Counted from the stretch's first letter, positions 44,496 to 54,782 are shown. The stretch is 64,000 bases of DNA from an uncultured Pseudomonadales bacterium (GCA_943787425.1 CALSMJ010000005.1:353096-417095); one strand, 5' to 3'. Program-made: numbers and translations. Notes: generated by a model from the letters alone, not told the origin.

Positions 44496-46031
44496 TTAAT
44501 CCTGCTCGCCCCAACCCCCGCCGCCGGGGGTTTCGATTCGAAGCACCTGGTGCGGTAATACCGACAGTTGAATTTTATCCGGCAGGCGCTGCCCATCCAA
44601 GTAATTCATCCCGGACAATCCCGGGTCACCGCCAGCCAGACCCCAAGGCGCCGAGACTCTGCGCTCGGTAATGAGGGTGACCTCGGTTTCCGCCAAGAAT
44701 CGATAACTTCGCACGAGGCCTCGGCCGCCGTTGTGTTTGCCCGCGCCGCCGGATCCGGCCCGAACAGCATACTCAAGCACTTGGATTGGGTAATTGGATT
44801 CCAGCACTTCAATCGGTGTATTGAGCGTGTTGGTCATATGACTTTGAACGGCATCAATCCCCCCTTGGTGCGGGCTGGCGCCAGTGCCGCCACCGAGCGT
44901 CTCGTAATAATCCCAATGCCCAACCCGCCCCATCGCAACATTGTTCATCGTGCCTTGGCTGGCAGCGGGTATCTCATTGGGCAAGGCCATAGCCAGCGCC
45001 CCCAACATACAATCAACAATGCGCATGGACGTTTCAACGTTACCCGCCGCAGTCGCCGCGGGCCGCTGAGCATGCACCAAGCAACCAGGCTCGGCCCGAA
45101 TCGTGATGACATCAAACGCGCCGGCGCAAGCTGGGGTCTCGGGCGGTAACAGACACCGAATGACATAAAAAACCCCCGCGGCGGTTACCGAAAGTGGACA
45201 ATTGATATTGCCTGGGACAGCCGGGCTGGTTCCCGTGAAATCAACCTGCACTGCGGCATCGGCCACCGTAATCTCGACTTTGATGGCGCAAGCGCTTGCA
45301 GCCTGACCGTCACTGTCCATTACATCTTCAAAGCAATAACGTCCATCCGGAATTCGGCGGACACCCGCCTCGGCAACCGTTCGGCCATAGCCATTAAGCT
45401 GTTCAATGGCGCAGGCATAACGCTGCGCGGTCAACGCCCGAATCATTTGCTCGAGTCGATCGATCCCAACGCGGTTGGCACTCGATTGCGCTGCCAAGTC
45501 TGCTGCGGTCCCCGCACCCAGCGCTGCCTGCAATGACGCGCGCACTGCGTCGTTGACCTTCCCGCCTTCAAACAGCAAGGTCGGCGGAATCACCAAACCC
45601 TCTTCATCTAAGTGCGTTGACAAAGGCATCGAGCCTGGAGTCGCCGCACCAATTTGCGCATGATGGGCTCGGTTGGCCACAAAACCCAATAATTCGGACC
45701 CCGAGAAAACAGGTCGAACCAAGGTAACATCCGGCAAATGCGTACCCCCTAAGAAGGGATCATTCCAAATGAGCTCATCGCCCGCTTGCCACTGTCGAAG
45801 CCCAACCACCTGCTGCATCGCAAACGCCATGCTACCCAAGTGCACGGGCACATGCGCGGCTTGCGCAAACATCCGCCCGTCGGCGTCGAATAAGGCGCAG
45901 GAGTAATCCAGACGATCTTTGATATTAGGTGAAAAAGCGGCAGACCGCAGAATCAAGCCCATCTCATCACAAACCGCCGCACAACGCGCCACAAACACAG
46001 CAAGTTCAATCGGGTTGAGAGATTCACTCAT
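44496..46031 (-). CDS. Hydantoinase B/oxoprolinase family protein
   Basis: HyuB-type subunit of 511 residues. The family acts in ATP-dependent hydrolysis of hydantoins or 5-oxoproline, normally with a HyuA partner. Conserved blocks include GDELIWNDPFLGGTHLPDVT, FVANRAHHAQIGAATPGSM, PGNINCPLSVT and the end ETPGGGGWG. No hyuA gene is adjacent on either side (grxD and an aminotransferase flank it), so the partner must be elsewhere or absent. The exact substrate is unknown. Confidence 0.88.
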   Translation of the reverse strand: MSESLNPIELAVFVARCAAVCDEMGLILRSAAFSPNIKDRLDYSCALFDADGRMFAQAAHVPVHLGSMAFAMQQVVGLRQWQAGDELIWNDPFLGGTHLPDVTLVRPVFSGSELLGFVANRAHHAQIGAATPGSMPLSTHLDEEGLVIPPTLLFEGGKVNDAVRASLQAALGAGTAADLAAQSSANRVGIDRLEQMIRALTAQRYACAIEQLNGYGRTVAEAGVRRIPDGRYCFEDVMDSDGQAASACAIKVEITVADAAVQVDFTGTSPAVPGNINCPLSVTAAGVFYVIRCLLPPETPACAGAFDVITIRAEPGCLVHAQRPAATAAGNVETSMRIVDCMLGALAMALPNEIPAASQGTMNNVAMGRVGHWDYYETLGGGTGASPHQGGIDAVQSHMTNTLNTPIEVLESNYPIQVLEYAVRAGSGGAGKHNGGRGLVRSYRFLAETEVTLITERRVSAPWGLAGGDPGLSGMNYLDGQRLPDKIQLSVLPHQVLRIETPGGGGWGEQD

Positions 46032-46129
46032 AGCGCGGCTTTAGTGGTTGACGAAACTGGTTTATGATCCAAGGCTTTCGCCACGCTGCGCCGTCGCAGC
46101 GTTGACTAGACCCAAGTAAGGACTGTCTC

Positions 46130-47296
46130 ATGAACCCAGCTGTTATGCCAACTTATGGCCGCACCGATGTTCAGTTTGTTCGGGGCGAGGGTGCCTGGTT
46201 AATCGATCACAATGGCGAACGCTATCTTGACGGCTTATCGGGTCTTGGTGTTGTTGCACTCGGTCATGCCAATGAGGCCGTCGCCCAAGCGCTGACGCAT
46301 CAAAGTCAGAATCTACTGCATACGTCGAACCTCTATCGGATACCGGGCCAAGAGCGTTTAGCCGAACGCCTTGCCAAGATTTCCGGCATGGACAACATGT
46401 TTTTCGGTAACTCTGGCGCCGAGGCTTGTGAATGCGCGATCAAGATTGCGCGCCTATATGGTCACAATAAAGGCTTCTCGGACCCCACCATCATTGTCGC
46501 CGAATCCGCTTTTCACGGTCGGACCATGGCGACCCTTACGGCGACCGGCAATCGAAAAGTACAAGCTGGATTCGAGCCTTTGGTTTCGGGCTTTTTAAGA
46601 GTCCCCTTCAACGACGTTGCTGCCATTGAAAAAATCGCGGAGACGTCTAATCAAGTCACTGCCATTTTTGTGGAACCCATCCAAGGCGAAGGCGGTATTC
46701 AAGTTCCGGATTCGACATACCTGCCGAGACTCAGAGCAATCTGTGATGCCAACGACTGGCTTTTGATTGTGGACGAAGTGCAGTCAGGGAATGCCCGAAC
46801 CGGCGCCTATTTCTGCTATCAACACAGCAGCATTTTGCCGGACCTTGTGACCACGGCAAAAGGCCTTGGTAATGGCGTGCCCATTGGCGTGTGTTTGGCA
46901 AGAGGCGCCGCCGCCGCCGTGTTCAAACCCGGCAACCATGGATCAACCTTTGGTGGCAATCCGCTGTCCTGCGCGGCGGCAAACGCCGTTCTGGACGAAT
47001 TTGAACGCTTAAATCTCATCCAGCATGCTGCAAAAATGGGGGATTACCTTCAAACGCAATTTAGAACCCACTTGGCAGGTGACAATCGGGTGCAGGACAT
47101 TCGTGGCATGGGGCTGATGATCGGAGTGGAACTCACCAAACCCTGTACCGAACTCGTTCACCAGGCCTTCGAGCGCAAGCTCCTACTCAATGTCACTGCC
47201 GACTCAGTGATCCGATTGCTACCGCCTTTGATTATTGATCAGTCGGAAGCCGATCAAATCGTCAGCATTGTCTGCGATTTGATCAAACAGATTTAA
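46130..47296 (+). CDS. argD: Acetylornithine/succinyldiaminopimelate-type aminotransferase
   Basis: Class III PLP aminotransferase of 388 residues, of the acetylornithine aminotransferase type. It carries [32 protein letters not shown] and the PLP lysine in [13 protein letters not shown]. The common EVQTGxGRTG motif reads [10 protein letters not shown] here. Arginine synthesis is likely because argG is nearby, but related transaminases (GABA, putrescine) share the fold. The ATG follows AAGGACTGTCTC. It overlaps convergent glpK by 14 nt. Confidence 0.88.
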   Translation: MNPAVMPTYGRTDVQFVRGEGAWLIDHNGERYLDGLSGLGVVALGHANEAVAQALTHQSQNLLHTSNLYRIPGQERLAERLAKISGMDNMFFGNSGAEACECAIKIARLYGHNKGFSDPTIIVAESAFHGRTMATLTATGNRKVQAGFEPLVSGFLRVPFNDVAAIEKIAETSNQVTAIFVEPIQGEGGIQVPDSTYLPRLRAICDANDWLLIVDEVQSGNARTGAYFCYQHSSILPDLVTTAKGLGNGVPIGVCLARGAAAAVFKPGNHGSTFGGNPLSCAAANAVLDEFERLNLIQHAAKMGDYLQTQFRTHLAGDNRVQDIRGMGLMIGVELTKPCTELVHQAFERKLLLNVTADSVIRLLPPLIIDQSEADQIVSIVCDLIKQI

Positions 47297-48764
47297 CCCG
47301 TGCTACCGCATCAACCCAGCCTGCATAGCGCTGGGCTGCATCTTGGGCAGGCAATTCTCGCTTGAAGCACCGCGCCAGCTGCCAACGCTCAGTCAAGGCA
47401 TCAAGCGAGGGGTAAACCCCGATGGCGAGCCCCGCAAGGTAAGCTGCACCCAGGGCTGTTGTTTCAGTCACCGCAGGTCGATGGATTTCGATGCCCAACT
47501 GGTCGGCTAAATTTTGAGCCATCCAATCATTTTCAATCATGCCACCATCCACGCGGACCACCGTGGGCGCAACGCCATCACTGGCCATGGCATTGAGTAA
47601 ATCCTGCGATTGATAACTCACAGACTGCAAGGTTGCGGTCACGATATCGGCAACGCCTGAATCTCGAGTGAGGCCAAAGATACCGCCCCGGGCATCCGCG
47701 TCCCAATGGGGCGCGCCGAGGCCTGTAAAAGCTGGCACCACATAGACGCCGTGACTATCCGGATTGCCACCCGCAATCGCTTCGGTCTCACTCGCGTGAT
47801 CAATGACCTTTAAGGCATCGCGAAGCCACTGCACCGACGCCCCAGCAATGAAGATCGAACCTTCAAGGCCGTAACAAACCACGCCATTCAACCGATAAGC
47901 AACCGTCGTCAGCAATTGATGCTCAGACCGCACCGGCTCTGAGCCTGTGTTTAAAATCATAAAGCAACCTGTCCCATAGGTGCTTTTCATCATGCCAACC
48001 TTAAAACAACACTGTCCTACGAGCGCCGCTTGCTGATCTCCAGCAATCCCAGCAATCGGAATCTCAGCTGCGATTTCAGGGATTCTTGTGATCCCAAAGA
48101 GCGCACTACAATCGAGCACTTCAGGCAGCATTTTGCGCGGAATATTCAACAGCGCGAGAATATCGTCGTCCCAATCCTGCGTAAGGATATTAAATAGCAG
48201 CGTTCGGGCGGCATTCGTTGCATCCGTGCGATGCACCTGACCTGCCGTTAATCGCCAAAGTAAAAACGAATCGATGGTTCCAAAACACAGCTCACCGGCC
48301 TCTGCACGCGCCTGACCATCGGCAACATGGTCTAAGATCCAGCGTACCTTGGTGGCAGAAAAATAAGGGTCCAGTAATAAACCGGTCTTTTCCCGGACGA
48401 GGGCTTCATGACCCGCCGCCCTAAGCGATTGACACAGCGCATTCGTGCGACGGTCCTGCCAAACGATCGCTGGATAGACCGGCGCACCCGTTACCCGGTC
48501 CCAAACAACGGTAGTTTCCCGTTGATTGGTAATGCCAATGGCGCCGATCTGATCGGCGCGCAAATCCGCGCTGCCCAGCGCCTGGCCGACCACTTGCAGC
48601 ACCGACTGCCAGATTTCCTCGGGATCGTGCTCAACCCAGCCATCTTCCGGAAAATATTGTTGGAACTCTTGCTGACCGACCCCAACAATCTGACTGTCCT
48701 GGTCAAATACGATCGCGCGAGAACTGGTGGTACCTTGATCGATGGCGAGAATATAGTGCGACAT
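47283..48764 (-). CDS. glpK: Glycerol kinase
   Basis: FGGY-family kinase of 493 residues phosphorylating glycerol to glycerol 3-phosphate. Motifs seen: [15 protein letters not shown] at the N terminus, [29 protein letters not shown] and [13 protein letters not shown]. No glpF, glpD or glpR is adjacent. It is divergent from the GH20 gene across 69 bp and convergent with the aminotransferase. Confidence 0.96.
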   Translation of the reverse strand: MSHYILAIDQGTTSSRAIVFDQDSQIVGVGQQEFQQYFPEDGWVEHDPEEIWQSVLQVVGQALGSADLRADQIGAIGITNQRETTVVWDRVTGAPVYPAIVWQDRRTNALCQSLRAAGHEALVREKTGLLLDPYFSATKVRWILDHVADGQARAEAGELCFGTIDSFLLWRLTAGQVHRTDATNAARTLLFNILTQDWDDDILALLNIPRKMLPEVLDCSALFGITRIPEIAAEIPIAGIAGDQQAALVGQCCFKVGMMKSTYGTGCFMILNTGSEPVRSEHQLLTTVAYRLNGVVCYGLEGSIFIAGASVQWLRDALKVIDHASETEAIAGGNPDSHGVYVVPAFTGLGAPHWDADARGGIFGLTRDSGVADIVTATLQSVSYQSQDLLNAMASDGVAPTVVRVDGGMIENDWMAQNLADQLGIEIHRPAVTETTALGAAYLAGLAIGVYPSLDALTERWQLARCFKRELPAQDAAQRYAGWVDAVARVKSV

Positions 48765-48833
48765 GGATAGCCCCTGACTGGTGTGGGACCCAAGATTATG
48801 TATTAATCACTTTAAATTACAACGATCAAGCCC

Positions 48834-50684
48834 ATGCACCTGTACCCGCCTCCAAAGCAGCTCACGTTAACCGACGGGCGATTACGGTTGTCGGGCCGCG
48901 CCTGGGTGCAGCTCAGTCCAGACCTTGGTCCTCGCATTGCGAATGCCGCCAACCGCCTCGCGCAGATCAGACCCGGTATTGGCGTAAGCTACGGCCAGCC
49001 CCTTGCAAGCCAATGTCTTTTAAACGTCCAACCCAAAAGCGGTTTGGGGCCAGAAGGCTATCAATTGGTGATTACCAATACGGGCGCGAAGCTTCGATAC
49101 GCCGAGGAGGCCGGCGCGTTTCGCGGACTGGCGACCTTTGCCCAAATTTTAAAACAAGCGGCGCGGCGCAACGGCACGATTGCGTGTTTGAAAATCGTTG
49201 ATCAACCCGACTTCGATCACCGCGGCATCATGCTGGACATCAGTCGCTGTAAAGTGCCAACCCTTGAGACGCTAAAAGGCCTTATTGACCAGTTGGCGCA
49301 GTTGAAATTCAATCAGCTCCAGCTGTACACCGAACACACCTTCGCGTTTGCCAACCATGCGCAGGTGTGGCAACACGCCTCGCCCTTGACGGCGGCAGAT
49401 GTTTTAGCGATTCAAGACTATTGTCAGGACCGCTTCATCGATTTGGTCCCAAACCTCAATTCATTTGGTCACTTTGAACGCTGGTTACGCCATCCCAACT
49501 ACCAACCCTTAGCCGAGTGCCCTGACGGGTTTGTTCACCCCCTAACCGGAAAAAAAAGTCGTTGGGGCTCGACGCTAAAACCCAATCCGGCAAGCCTTCG
49601 GTTTCTGGCGGCGTTATATGATGAATACCTGCCCTTGTTTCAGGATAAACGCTTCAATATCGGGGGCGATGAGCCTTGGGAACTCGGTCAAGGTGCAAGC
49701 CGAGCTCGATGCGCACGGCAAGGCACCACGCCTGTTTATGTCGATTTTCTCGCAAAGATTCAGACGCTCGCACGCAAATTTGATCGTAAGCCCATGTTCT
49801 GGAGCGACATCGTTTTAAAAGACCCTTCCTGCTTGAAAACCCTCTCAAGAGACGTCACCGCCTTAAACTGGGGCTATGAGCACGACCATCCTTTTGAAAC
49901 CGAGTGCGGGCACCTCGCCAAAGCGAAGCTGCCTTTTTATGTTTGCCCGGGTACAGCAAGCTGGAATGCCATTGCTGGTAGGTTGGGTAATGCAACGACC
50001 AATCTCAAAAGCGCCGCCAGTGCGGGTTTAAAGTTTGGTGCCGAAGGCTACTTGGTCACTGATTGGGGTGATCATGGGCATCATCAATACTTACCCCTGA
50101 GTTATCCTGGCTTCCTGCTCGGAGGCTGTAACAGCTGGAATCATCTAGGCAGTGCGGGCTTAAGCTTGCAGGATGGCCTCAATCGTATTTTCTTCAACAA
50201 CGACTCATCCACAACTGCGCGCGCACTGATTGAGCTCGGGCAACTCTCAGAGCAGGTCCCAAGTCAGCTGCGAAACGCCACCGTCTTCAATCGCGCACTG
50301 TTTTGGAATATGAAACACGAGCCGTCTGTTTTAGCTGCGATTACCGACGGTGAGCTCAAAGTTTGGCGCAATGCCCTATCAGCCCTGCCCTTGCAAATGA
50401 CCCCGAGCCAGGAACCGGGCCTCGCACTGGTTCAACGGGAGCTTCGGCAAGCCGCAGCGCTGTGCCAGCATGGTCTGGAAAAAGTGCAGCTGGCGCGTCT
50501 TGCGGGCAAGGGCCGACTTTCGCCCGCCAAATTCCGCACGCACTTGACTCAGCTCAAGCAGTCCCAATCGAGCCTGATCGATGAACATCGAGCTCTTTGG
50601 CTTAACCGAAACCGACTGGGGGGGTTGAAAGAAAGCGTCGCACATTTGGCCGTGCGGTTACCGACTGGGCTCCGCAATCATTGA
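48834..50684 (+). CDS. GH20 beta-N-acetylhexosaminidase-like protein, cytosolic
   Basis: Glycoside hydrolase family 20 protein of 616 residues. An N-terminal GH20b-like domain (residues about 1-125) precedes a TIM barrel starting at DQPDFDHRGIMLDISRCKVP. The catalytic Asp-Glu pair is in FNIGGDEPWELG (substrate-assisted mechanism). A C-terminal helical region of about 150 residues follows. No signal peptide is present, so it should act in the cytosol on imported N-acetylglucosaminides such as chitobiose. No transporter lies adjacent. Confidence 0.85.
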   Translation: MHLYPPPKQLTLTDGRLRLSGRAWVQLSPDLGPRIANAANRLAQIRPGIGVSYGQPLASQCLLNVQPKSGLGPEGYQLVITNTGAKLRYAEEAGAFRGLATFAQILKQAARRNGTIACLKIVDQPDFDHRGIMLDISRCKVPTLETLKGLIDQLAQLKFNQLQLYTEHTFAFANHAQVWQHASPLTAADVLAIQDYCQDRFIDLVPNLNSFGHFERWLRHPNYQPLAECPDGFVHPLTGKKSRWGSTLKPNPASLRFLAALYDEYLPLFQDKRFNIGGDEPWELGQGASRARCARQGTTPVYVDFLAKIQTLARKFDRKPMFWSDIVLKDPSCLKTLSRDVTALNWGYEHDHPFETECGHLAKAKLPFYVCPGTASWNAIAGRLGNATTNLKSAASAGLKFGAEGYLVTDWGDHGHHQYLPLSYPGFLLGGCNSWNHLGSAGLSLQDGLNRIFFNNDSSTTARALIELGQLSEQVPSQLRNATVFNRALFWNMKHEPSVLAAITDGELKVWRNALSALPLQMTPSQEPGLALVQRELRQAAALCQHGLEKVQLARLAGKGRLSPAKFRTHLTQLKQSQSSLIDEHRALWLNRNRLGGLKESVAHLAVRLPTGLRNH

Positions 50685-50719
50685 GATTGATGACCCAATG
50701 AAAGGGCGCTGACCCTAGG

Positions 50720-50749
50720 TTGTCTAAACCGCTGGATTCAGGGCACAAT
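50720..50749 (+). promoter_or_regulatory. Possible sigma70 promoter of the thiolase gene
   Basis: TTGTCT (50720-50725) and CACAAT (50744-50749) are separated by 18 bp, each matching four of six consensus bases. The start codon is 40 bp downstream, with GGAG 8 nt before it. Confidence 0.35.
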
Positions 50750-50789
50750 GAGGATCCTTTTTAGCAGCATAATCTAATGGAGATGCCTT

Positions 50790-51977
50790 ATGCGTGACGT
50801 AGTAATCGTGGATAGTGTTCGCACTGGCCTTGCAAAGTCCTTTCGTGGCACATTTAACCTGACTCGGCCTGATGACATGGTTGCGCACTGTATTGATGCG
50901 CTATTGGCTCGGAACGCTCAGCTCGATCCCGCAGAAGTTGAAGATGTCATCGTTGGTGCTGCAAGCCAAACGGGTGAGCAAGGCGGCAACATCGCACGGC
51001 TGGCCGTGATCTTGTCACAACTGCCTGTCACCGTTGCTGGTAGTACGATTTCTAGAGCCTGCTCTTCTGGTTTGAACTCGATTGCCTTTGCAGCCAATCA
51101 AATTGCAAGCGGCTGCTCTGACGTCATGATTGCCGGTGGCGTTGAATCCATCTCAGCAGGCACGCGTCAAACGCCGGGCAAATCAGAGCTGCATCCCACG
51201 ATTCGCGAAAAAGCGCCCGATATTTTTATGGCCATGGGCGATACCGCGGAAGTTGTAGCGGCCCGTTACAACCTGTCACGCGAGTACCAGGATGAATTCT
51301 CGCTCGAAAGCCAAAAACGAACCGCCGCGGCACAGCAAGCTGGTTTATTCGATGACGAAATCGTGCCGATGCACGTGAAGTGGCAAAAAGTCATTAATAA
51401 GGAAACCAAGGAAACTGAAATCGTTGATGGCGTTTGTGATCGCGACGAGTGCAATCGTCCCGAAACTACGATTGAAGGCCTCGCTAAGTTGCCACCCGCC
51501 TTTAGAGAAGGTGGCACGGTGACAGCTGGCAATGCCTCACAACTATCTGATGGTGCTTCGATGACCTTGGTGATGAGCGCTGATCGCGCCGCCCAGTTAG
51601 GTCTTGAGCCACTGGCTTACTTCAGGGGCTGGACCGTTGCCGGCTGCGAGCCGGACGAGATGGGCATTGGTCCGGTTTTTGCCGTACCCAAGCTTCTGAA
51701 AGCCAACGGTTTACGCACGGAAGACATCGATCTGGTCGAGCTGAATGAAGCGTTCGCCTCACAGTGTCTTTATAGCCGAGACACGCTGGGTTTTGACCCG
51801 TCGATCTACAACGTTAACGGTGGCTCGATTTCAATTGGCCATCCCTTCGGCATGACAGGTTCACGTTTAACCGGTCACATCGTTCGGGAACTCAAACGCC
51901 GTAATAAGAAATACGGCATCGTCAGCATGTGTATTGGTGGCGGCATGGGTGCGGCAGGTTTGTTTGAAGCCTGCTAA
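50790..51977 (+). CDS. Acetyl-CoA C-acyltransferase (thiolase)
   Basis: Thiolase of 395 residues, cleaving 3-ketoacyl-CoA in fatty-acid oxidation or forming acetoacetyl-CoA. The nucleophilic Cys is in [11 protein letters not shown] (about residue 91). The His is in [17 protein letters not shown] and the second Cys in [11 protein letters not shown]. Family signatures are complete. It stands alone, without a fadB partner, and is followed by a strong terminator. The chain-length preference is not readable from sequence. Confidence 0.93.
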   Translation: MRDVVIVDSVRTGLAKSFRGTFNLTRPDDMVAHCIDALLARNAQLDPAEVEDVIVGAASQTGEQGGNIARLAVILSQLPVTVAGSTISRACSSGLNSIAFAANQIASGCSDVMIAGGVESISAGTRQTPGKSELHPTIREKAPDIFMAMGDTAEVVAARYNLSREYQDEFSLESQKRTAAAQQAGLFDDEIVPMHVKWQKVINKETKETEIVDGVCDRDECNRPETTIEGLAKLPPAFREGGTVTAGNASQLSDGASMTLVMSADRAAQLGLEPLAYFRGWTVAGCEPDEMGIGPVFAVPKLLKANGLRTEDIDLVELNEAFASQCLYSRDTLGFDPSIYNVNGGSISIGHPFGMTGSRLTGHIVRELKRRNKKYGIVSMCIGGGMGAAGLFEAC

Positions 51978-52017
51978 CACCTGAGCGATGAGCCCTTAAG
52001 GCAAGGGTCAAAACAAT

Positions 52018-52043
52018 AAAAAGGCGCTTCATGGCGCCTTTTT
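52018..52043 (+). terminator. Rho-independent terminator of the thiolase gene
   Basis: AAAAAGGCGC and GCGCCTTTTT form a perfect 10-bp stem around a 6-base loop, ending in the T run. It lies 41 bp after the thiolase stop. The symmetric A and T runs could make it bidirectional. Confidence 0.9.
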
Positions 52044-52069
52044 ATTTGCAGCCAGGTAGGATTTTAACT

Positions 52070-52098
52070 TGTAGTAATTTACTTTGTGGTAATTTACT
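52070..52098. repeat. Two tandem copies of a 15-bp AT-rich unit
   Basis: The units TGTAGTAATTTACTT and TGTGGTAATTTACTT are adjacent and differ at one base. Confidence 0.85.
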
Positions 52099-52281
52099 TT
52101 TTTCAAAGCCGCCATCGCATCACCGGCATCGATGCTTTGTTCGAGCGCTTTAACCGGCCTATTCAAAAAGGCTTCTCCGTGAATTCGGCTGGGAAAGAAC
52201 GCACTCAACGCGCACCACCGAATCCGCACAAAACGTCTTCAAAATACACAGGCCTGCGATGCTCTGAATAAAACATCACAC

Positions 52282-52312
52282 AAAAAGGCGCTTGATGATG
52301 CCATTCAGCGCC
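52282..52312 (-). terminator. Rho-independent terminator on the minus strand
   Basis: On the minus strand GGCGCT (52312-52307) pairs with AGCGCC (52292-52287) across a 14-base loop, followed by TTTTTG (52286-52281). It would end transcription from the acyl-CoA dehydrogenase/hydrolase genes, leaving a long 3' untranslated region. Its stem core matches that of the thiolase terminator. Confidence 0.55.
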
Positions 52313-52629
52313 CTGCAATCGCAAAAGGTCCAAGACTGGCGCTAACCAACTGACGCCTGATCATACGCTCTGCTCCCTCAAATACAGATGCGACCCGCAA
52401 TTGCGACGGCAAACCGCGCGTTGGTAGGCGCTTGAAAGTGCGTCCAAGGCATTCAACATCAAGCTGATTAATACTTAATCGACCGGGTTATTGGCTGAGC
52501 CTTTAACATTGGCTCGCACCGGACCGACGTTTTGAGCAAGCTGTATTACGCGAAATGTTTTGAGAACACCCTTTCAGATTCAGCGCGCAACAATTCTCAC
52601 GCCACACGGGACGCTTCTCCGATGCCGGG

Positions 52630-53484
52630 TTAAAACTGCGCTAACACCGCCTCGAGTTGAGCGATAAACGCAATCGGTTGATCCAAAAACAAATGGTGTT
52701 GGGCATCTTTCAAGGCCTCGACCTTCAAATTCGGATTCAGAGCCCGCATATGCTCTGCACTTTTAACCGAGAAAGAGGCTGAATGCTCGCCATAAATCAG
52801 CGCAAGCGGGCATTGCAGGCCGACAAAATCAGCTTCAAAGTCGCCGGTAGCCGTCATTCGACTATTAAGCTCGTCGTCAAATTTCCACACAAAGCCTTCA
52901 TCAATCGCATCAATGGAATGCCGAGCGATGTGGTTGACCAAGAACTCGTGCTCGCAGGTCTGCGGCGGTTGCAGCCGAAACCGCGAGCGGGCGATGTCCA
53001 GATCAGGATAGACCTTCGGTTTGGTCCAACGCTCAGGCCCTTTCGGGCTTTCATCATCAGGATGCTTCACCCCCGAGTCCAGCAGGATCAAACCCTTGAA
53101 CCGCTCCTGAAACCGCGCGAGTGCCCGAATCGCCATGAGACCACCAAAACTGTGCGCCACAACAATTGTGTCGGTGCTTAATCCTGCAGCATCAGCAACT
53201 TGACACAGCTCTTCGGCATATAAGTCAGCCGAGTATTCGTCGCGATGGTCGCTATCACCCATACCACTGAGGTCAGGCGCGACAACCTGGTAGCGACTTG
53301 AAAAGCTCGGCGCGATAAAGTCCCACCAATGCGCATGCGCATTATGTCCATGAACCAGCATCAGGCCGGGCGCCTCAGCACGCCCCCACTGCAAATAATG
53401 CAGCTCGACATCCTCCACGCTGACATAGCCGTCTTCCGGGGTTTGATCAATTGCTTCCCAAAACCAATCCGGGGCATCTGCCAT
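52630..53484 (-). CDS. Alpha/beta-fold hydrolase
   Basis: Cytosolic alpha/beta hydrolase of 284 residues. The oxyanion region is MLVHGHNAHAHWW, the nucleophile Ser is in VVAHSFGGLMA (elbow variant A-H-S-F-G), and the catalytic His is in LKDAQHHLFLDQP. The acid is probably the Asp in ILLDSGVKHPDD or a Glu in IYGEHSA. The substrate is not predictable. It lies 24 bp downstream of the acyl-CoA dehydrogenase and is probably cotranscribed, suggesting an ester or thioester step in acyl degradation. Confidence 0.85.
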   Translation of the reverse strand: MADAPDWFWEAIDQTPEDGYVSVEDVELHYLQWGRAEAPGLMLVHGHNAHAHWWDFIAPSFSSRYQVVAPDLSGMGDSDHRDEYSADLYAEELCQVADAAGLSTDTIVVAHSFGGLMAIRALARFQERFKGLILLDSGVKHPDDESPKGPERWTKPKVYPDLDIARSRFRLQPPQTCEHEFLVNHIARHSIDAIDEGFVWKFDDELNSRMTATGDFEADFVGLQCPLALIYGEHSASFSVKSAEHMRALNPNLKVEALKDAQHHLFLDQPIAFIAQLEAVLAQF

Positions 53485-53508
53485 CTCGATCTCCTTGGCG
53501 CGGGGCGC

Positions 53509-54639
53509 TTACAGTGCCGCGTAGCGCTTCAAATGAAAGTCGGTATTGCCGTAGAGCGTTTCTATGGCCGTGAGTCGTTTAAAGTAATGCCCAATATTCA
53601 ACTCATTGGTCATCCCCATCCCACCATGAAGTTGCACGGCCTGCTGGCCCACCATCGTGCCGCCCTTGCCCACCTGCACTTTCAAAGCTGACAGCGCCTT
53701 GCGAGAGGCCTCGTTATAGCCTTCTGCAAGCTTCATCGCTGCCATAAACGCCAGGGACTTGGTTTGCTCATGCTCGATGAACATATCCACCATTCGGTGT
53801 TGCAGAACTTGGAATTTACCAATAGGTTGCCCAAACTGTTCTCGGGTCTTGCAGTATTCCACCGTGCTTTTGTACAACACTTCCATCGCGCCAACGGCCT
53901 CGGCCGCTGCGCCCATCATGCCCTGATCAAGGCCATACTGAAGCAGCGCAAGACCTTGATCGATAGAACCCAAGACCGCATCCTTGCTTACCGACACTTG
54001 GGTTAATGTGATTTCCGAGGCCCTAAACCCATCAATAGTCGGGTAATCCCGCCGACTCACCCCATCAGCGTTCGCATCGATCACAAATAGCGTAATGCCC
54101 TCAGCATCGGTCTGGCTACCCGATGTCCGCGCAGGAACAATCAACAGATCCGCAGACGGCCCGCCGAGCACCACCCCTTTGAAACCATTGATCGAATAAC
54201 CCTCTGCGTTAGCGGTGGCCGTGGTTTTCACATCATTCACATTGAACCGCGCTTGAGGCTCTATGTACGCCACCGTGGGCAATGCGGTACCGGCAATCAA
54301 AGGCTCTAGCCAGGCCTGCTTTTGCTCAGAAGTGCCCCCTTTGGCGATCATCATACCGGCCTGTAGAACAGCTGAAATGTAGGGTTCAACCACCAACCCT
54401 TTACCAAAGGCTTCCATCAGGATCATGGTTTCAACCGCTGTTCCGCCAAAACCGCCGTCTTCCTCTGAAAACGGTAAGCCTAACCAACCCATATCCGCGA
54501 ACTGCGCCCAAAGCGCTCGACTGAACCCTTCGTCACCCTCAGCAATTTTTTGACGCGCATCGAACCCATAATTATCCTGAATAAAACGCTGTACGCTGTC
54601 CTCGAGCATGTTTTGCTCATCGGAAAAAGAAAAATCCAT
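53509..54639 (-). CDS. Acyl-CoA dehydrogenase family protein
   Basis: FAD-dependent acyl-CoA dehydrogenase-like protein of 376 residues. The N-terminal helical domain (DFSFSDEQNMLEDSVQRF), middle beta domain and C-terminal helices with CKTREQFGQPIGKFQVLQHRM are recognisable. The C-terminal QLHGGMGMTNELNIGHYFKRL resembles the steroid/FadE28-like group. The exact acyl substrate is unknown. ATG at 54639 has GGAG 6 nt upstream, better than an in-frame ATG at 54651. Confidence 0.9.
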   Translation of the reverse strand: MDFSFSDEQNMLEDSVQRFIQDNYGFDARQKIAEGDEGFSRALWAQFADMGWLGLPFSEEDGGFGGTAVETMILMEAFGKGLVVEPYISAVLQAGMMIAKGGTSEQKQAWLEPLIAGTALPTVAYIEPQARFNVNDVKTTATANAEGYSINGFKGVVLGGPSADLLIVPARTSGSQTDAEGITLFVIDANADGVSRRDYPTIDGFRASEITLTQVSVSKDAVLGSIDQGLALLQYGLDQGMMGAAAEAVGAMEVLYKSTVEYCKTREQFGQPIGKFQVLQHRMVDMFIEHEQTKSLAFMAAMKLAEGYNEASRKALSALKVQVGKGGTMVGQQAVQLHGGMGMTNELNIGHYFKRLTAIETLYGNTDFHLKRYAAL

Positions 54640-54782
54640 ATTACTCTCCATTTTTGATTCGCACTGACCCAGCCGCTTCTTGAAGACACTGACCGAGGAC
54701 GCTGCGCGCAGCCGTCATTATCGCTTGTGAACACGGAAATCATCAAGGTACGATGGCATCTAATCACCAATAGGAAAAAATC

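Larger units (their letters stand above)
51978..52629. other. 652-bp gene-free stretch between thiolase and the alpha/beta hydrolase
   Basis: No supported gene was found. It holds the thiolase terminator (52018-52043), a duplicated AT-rich 15-mer (52070-52098) and a second, minus-strand terminator (52282-52312). A minus-strand frame ending at 52305 encodes a peptide with a weak resemblance to the end of an acyl-CoA dehydrogenase (VFEGAERMIRRQL), without a start codon. Confidence 0.6.

Noticed and set aside
52029..52229. 66-codon minus-strand frame after the thiolase
   Set aside because: Its end runs through the thiolase terminator and its KVNYHKVNYYK segment is only the translated 15-bp repeat.
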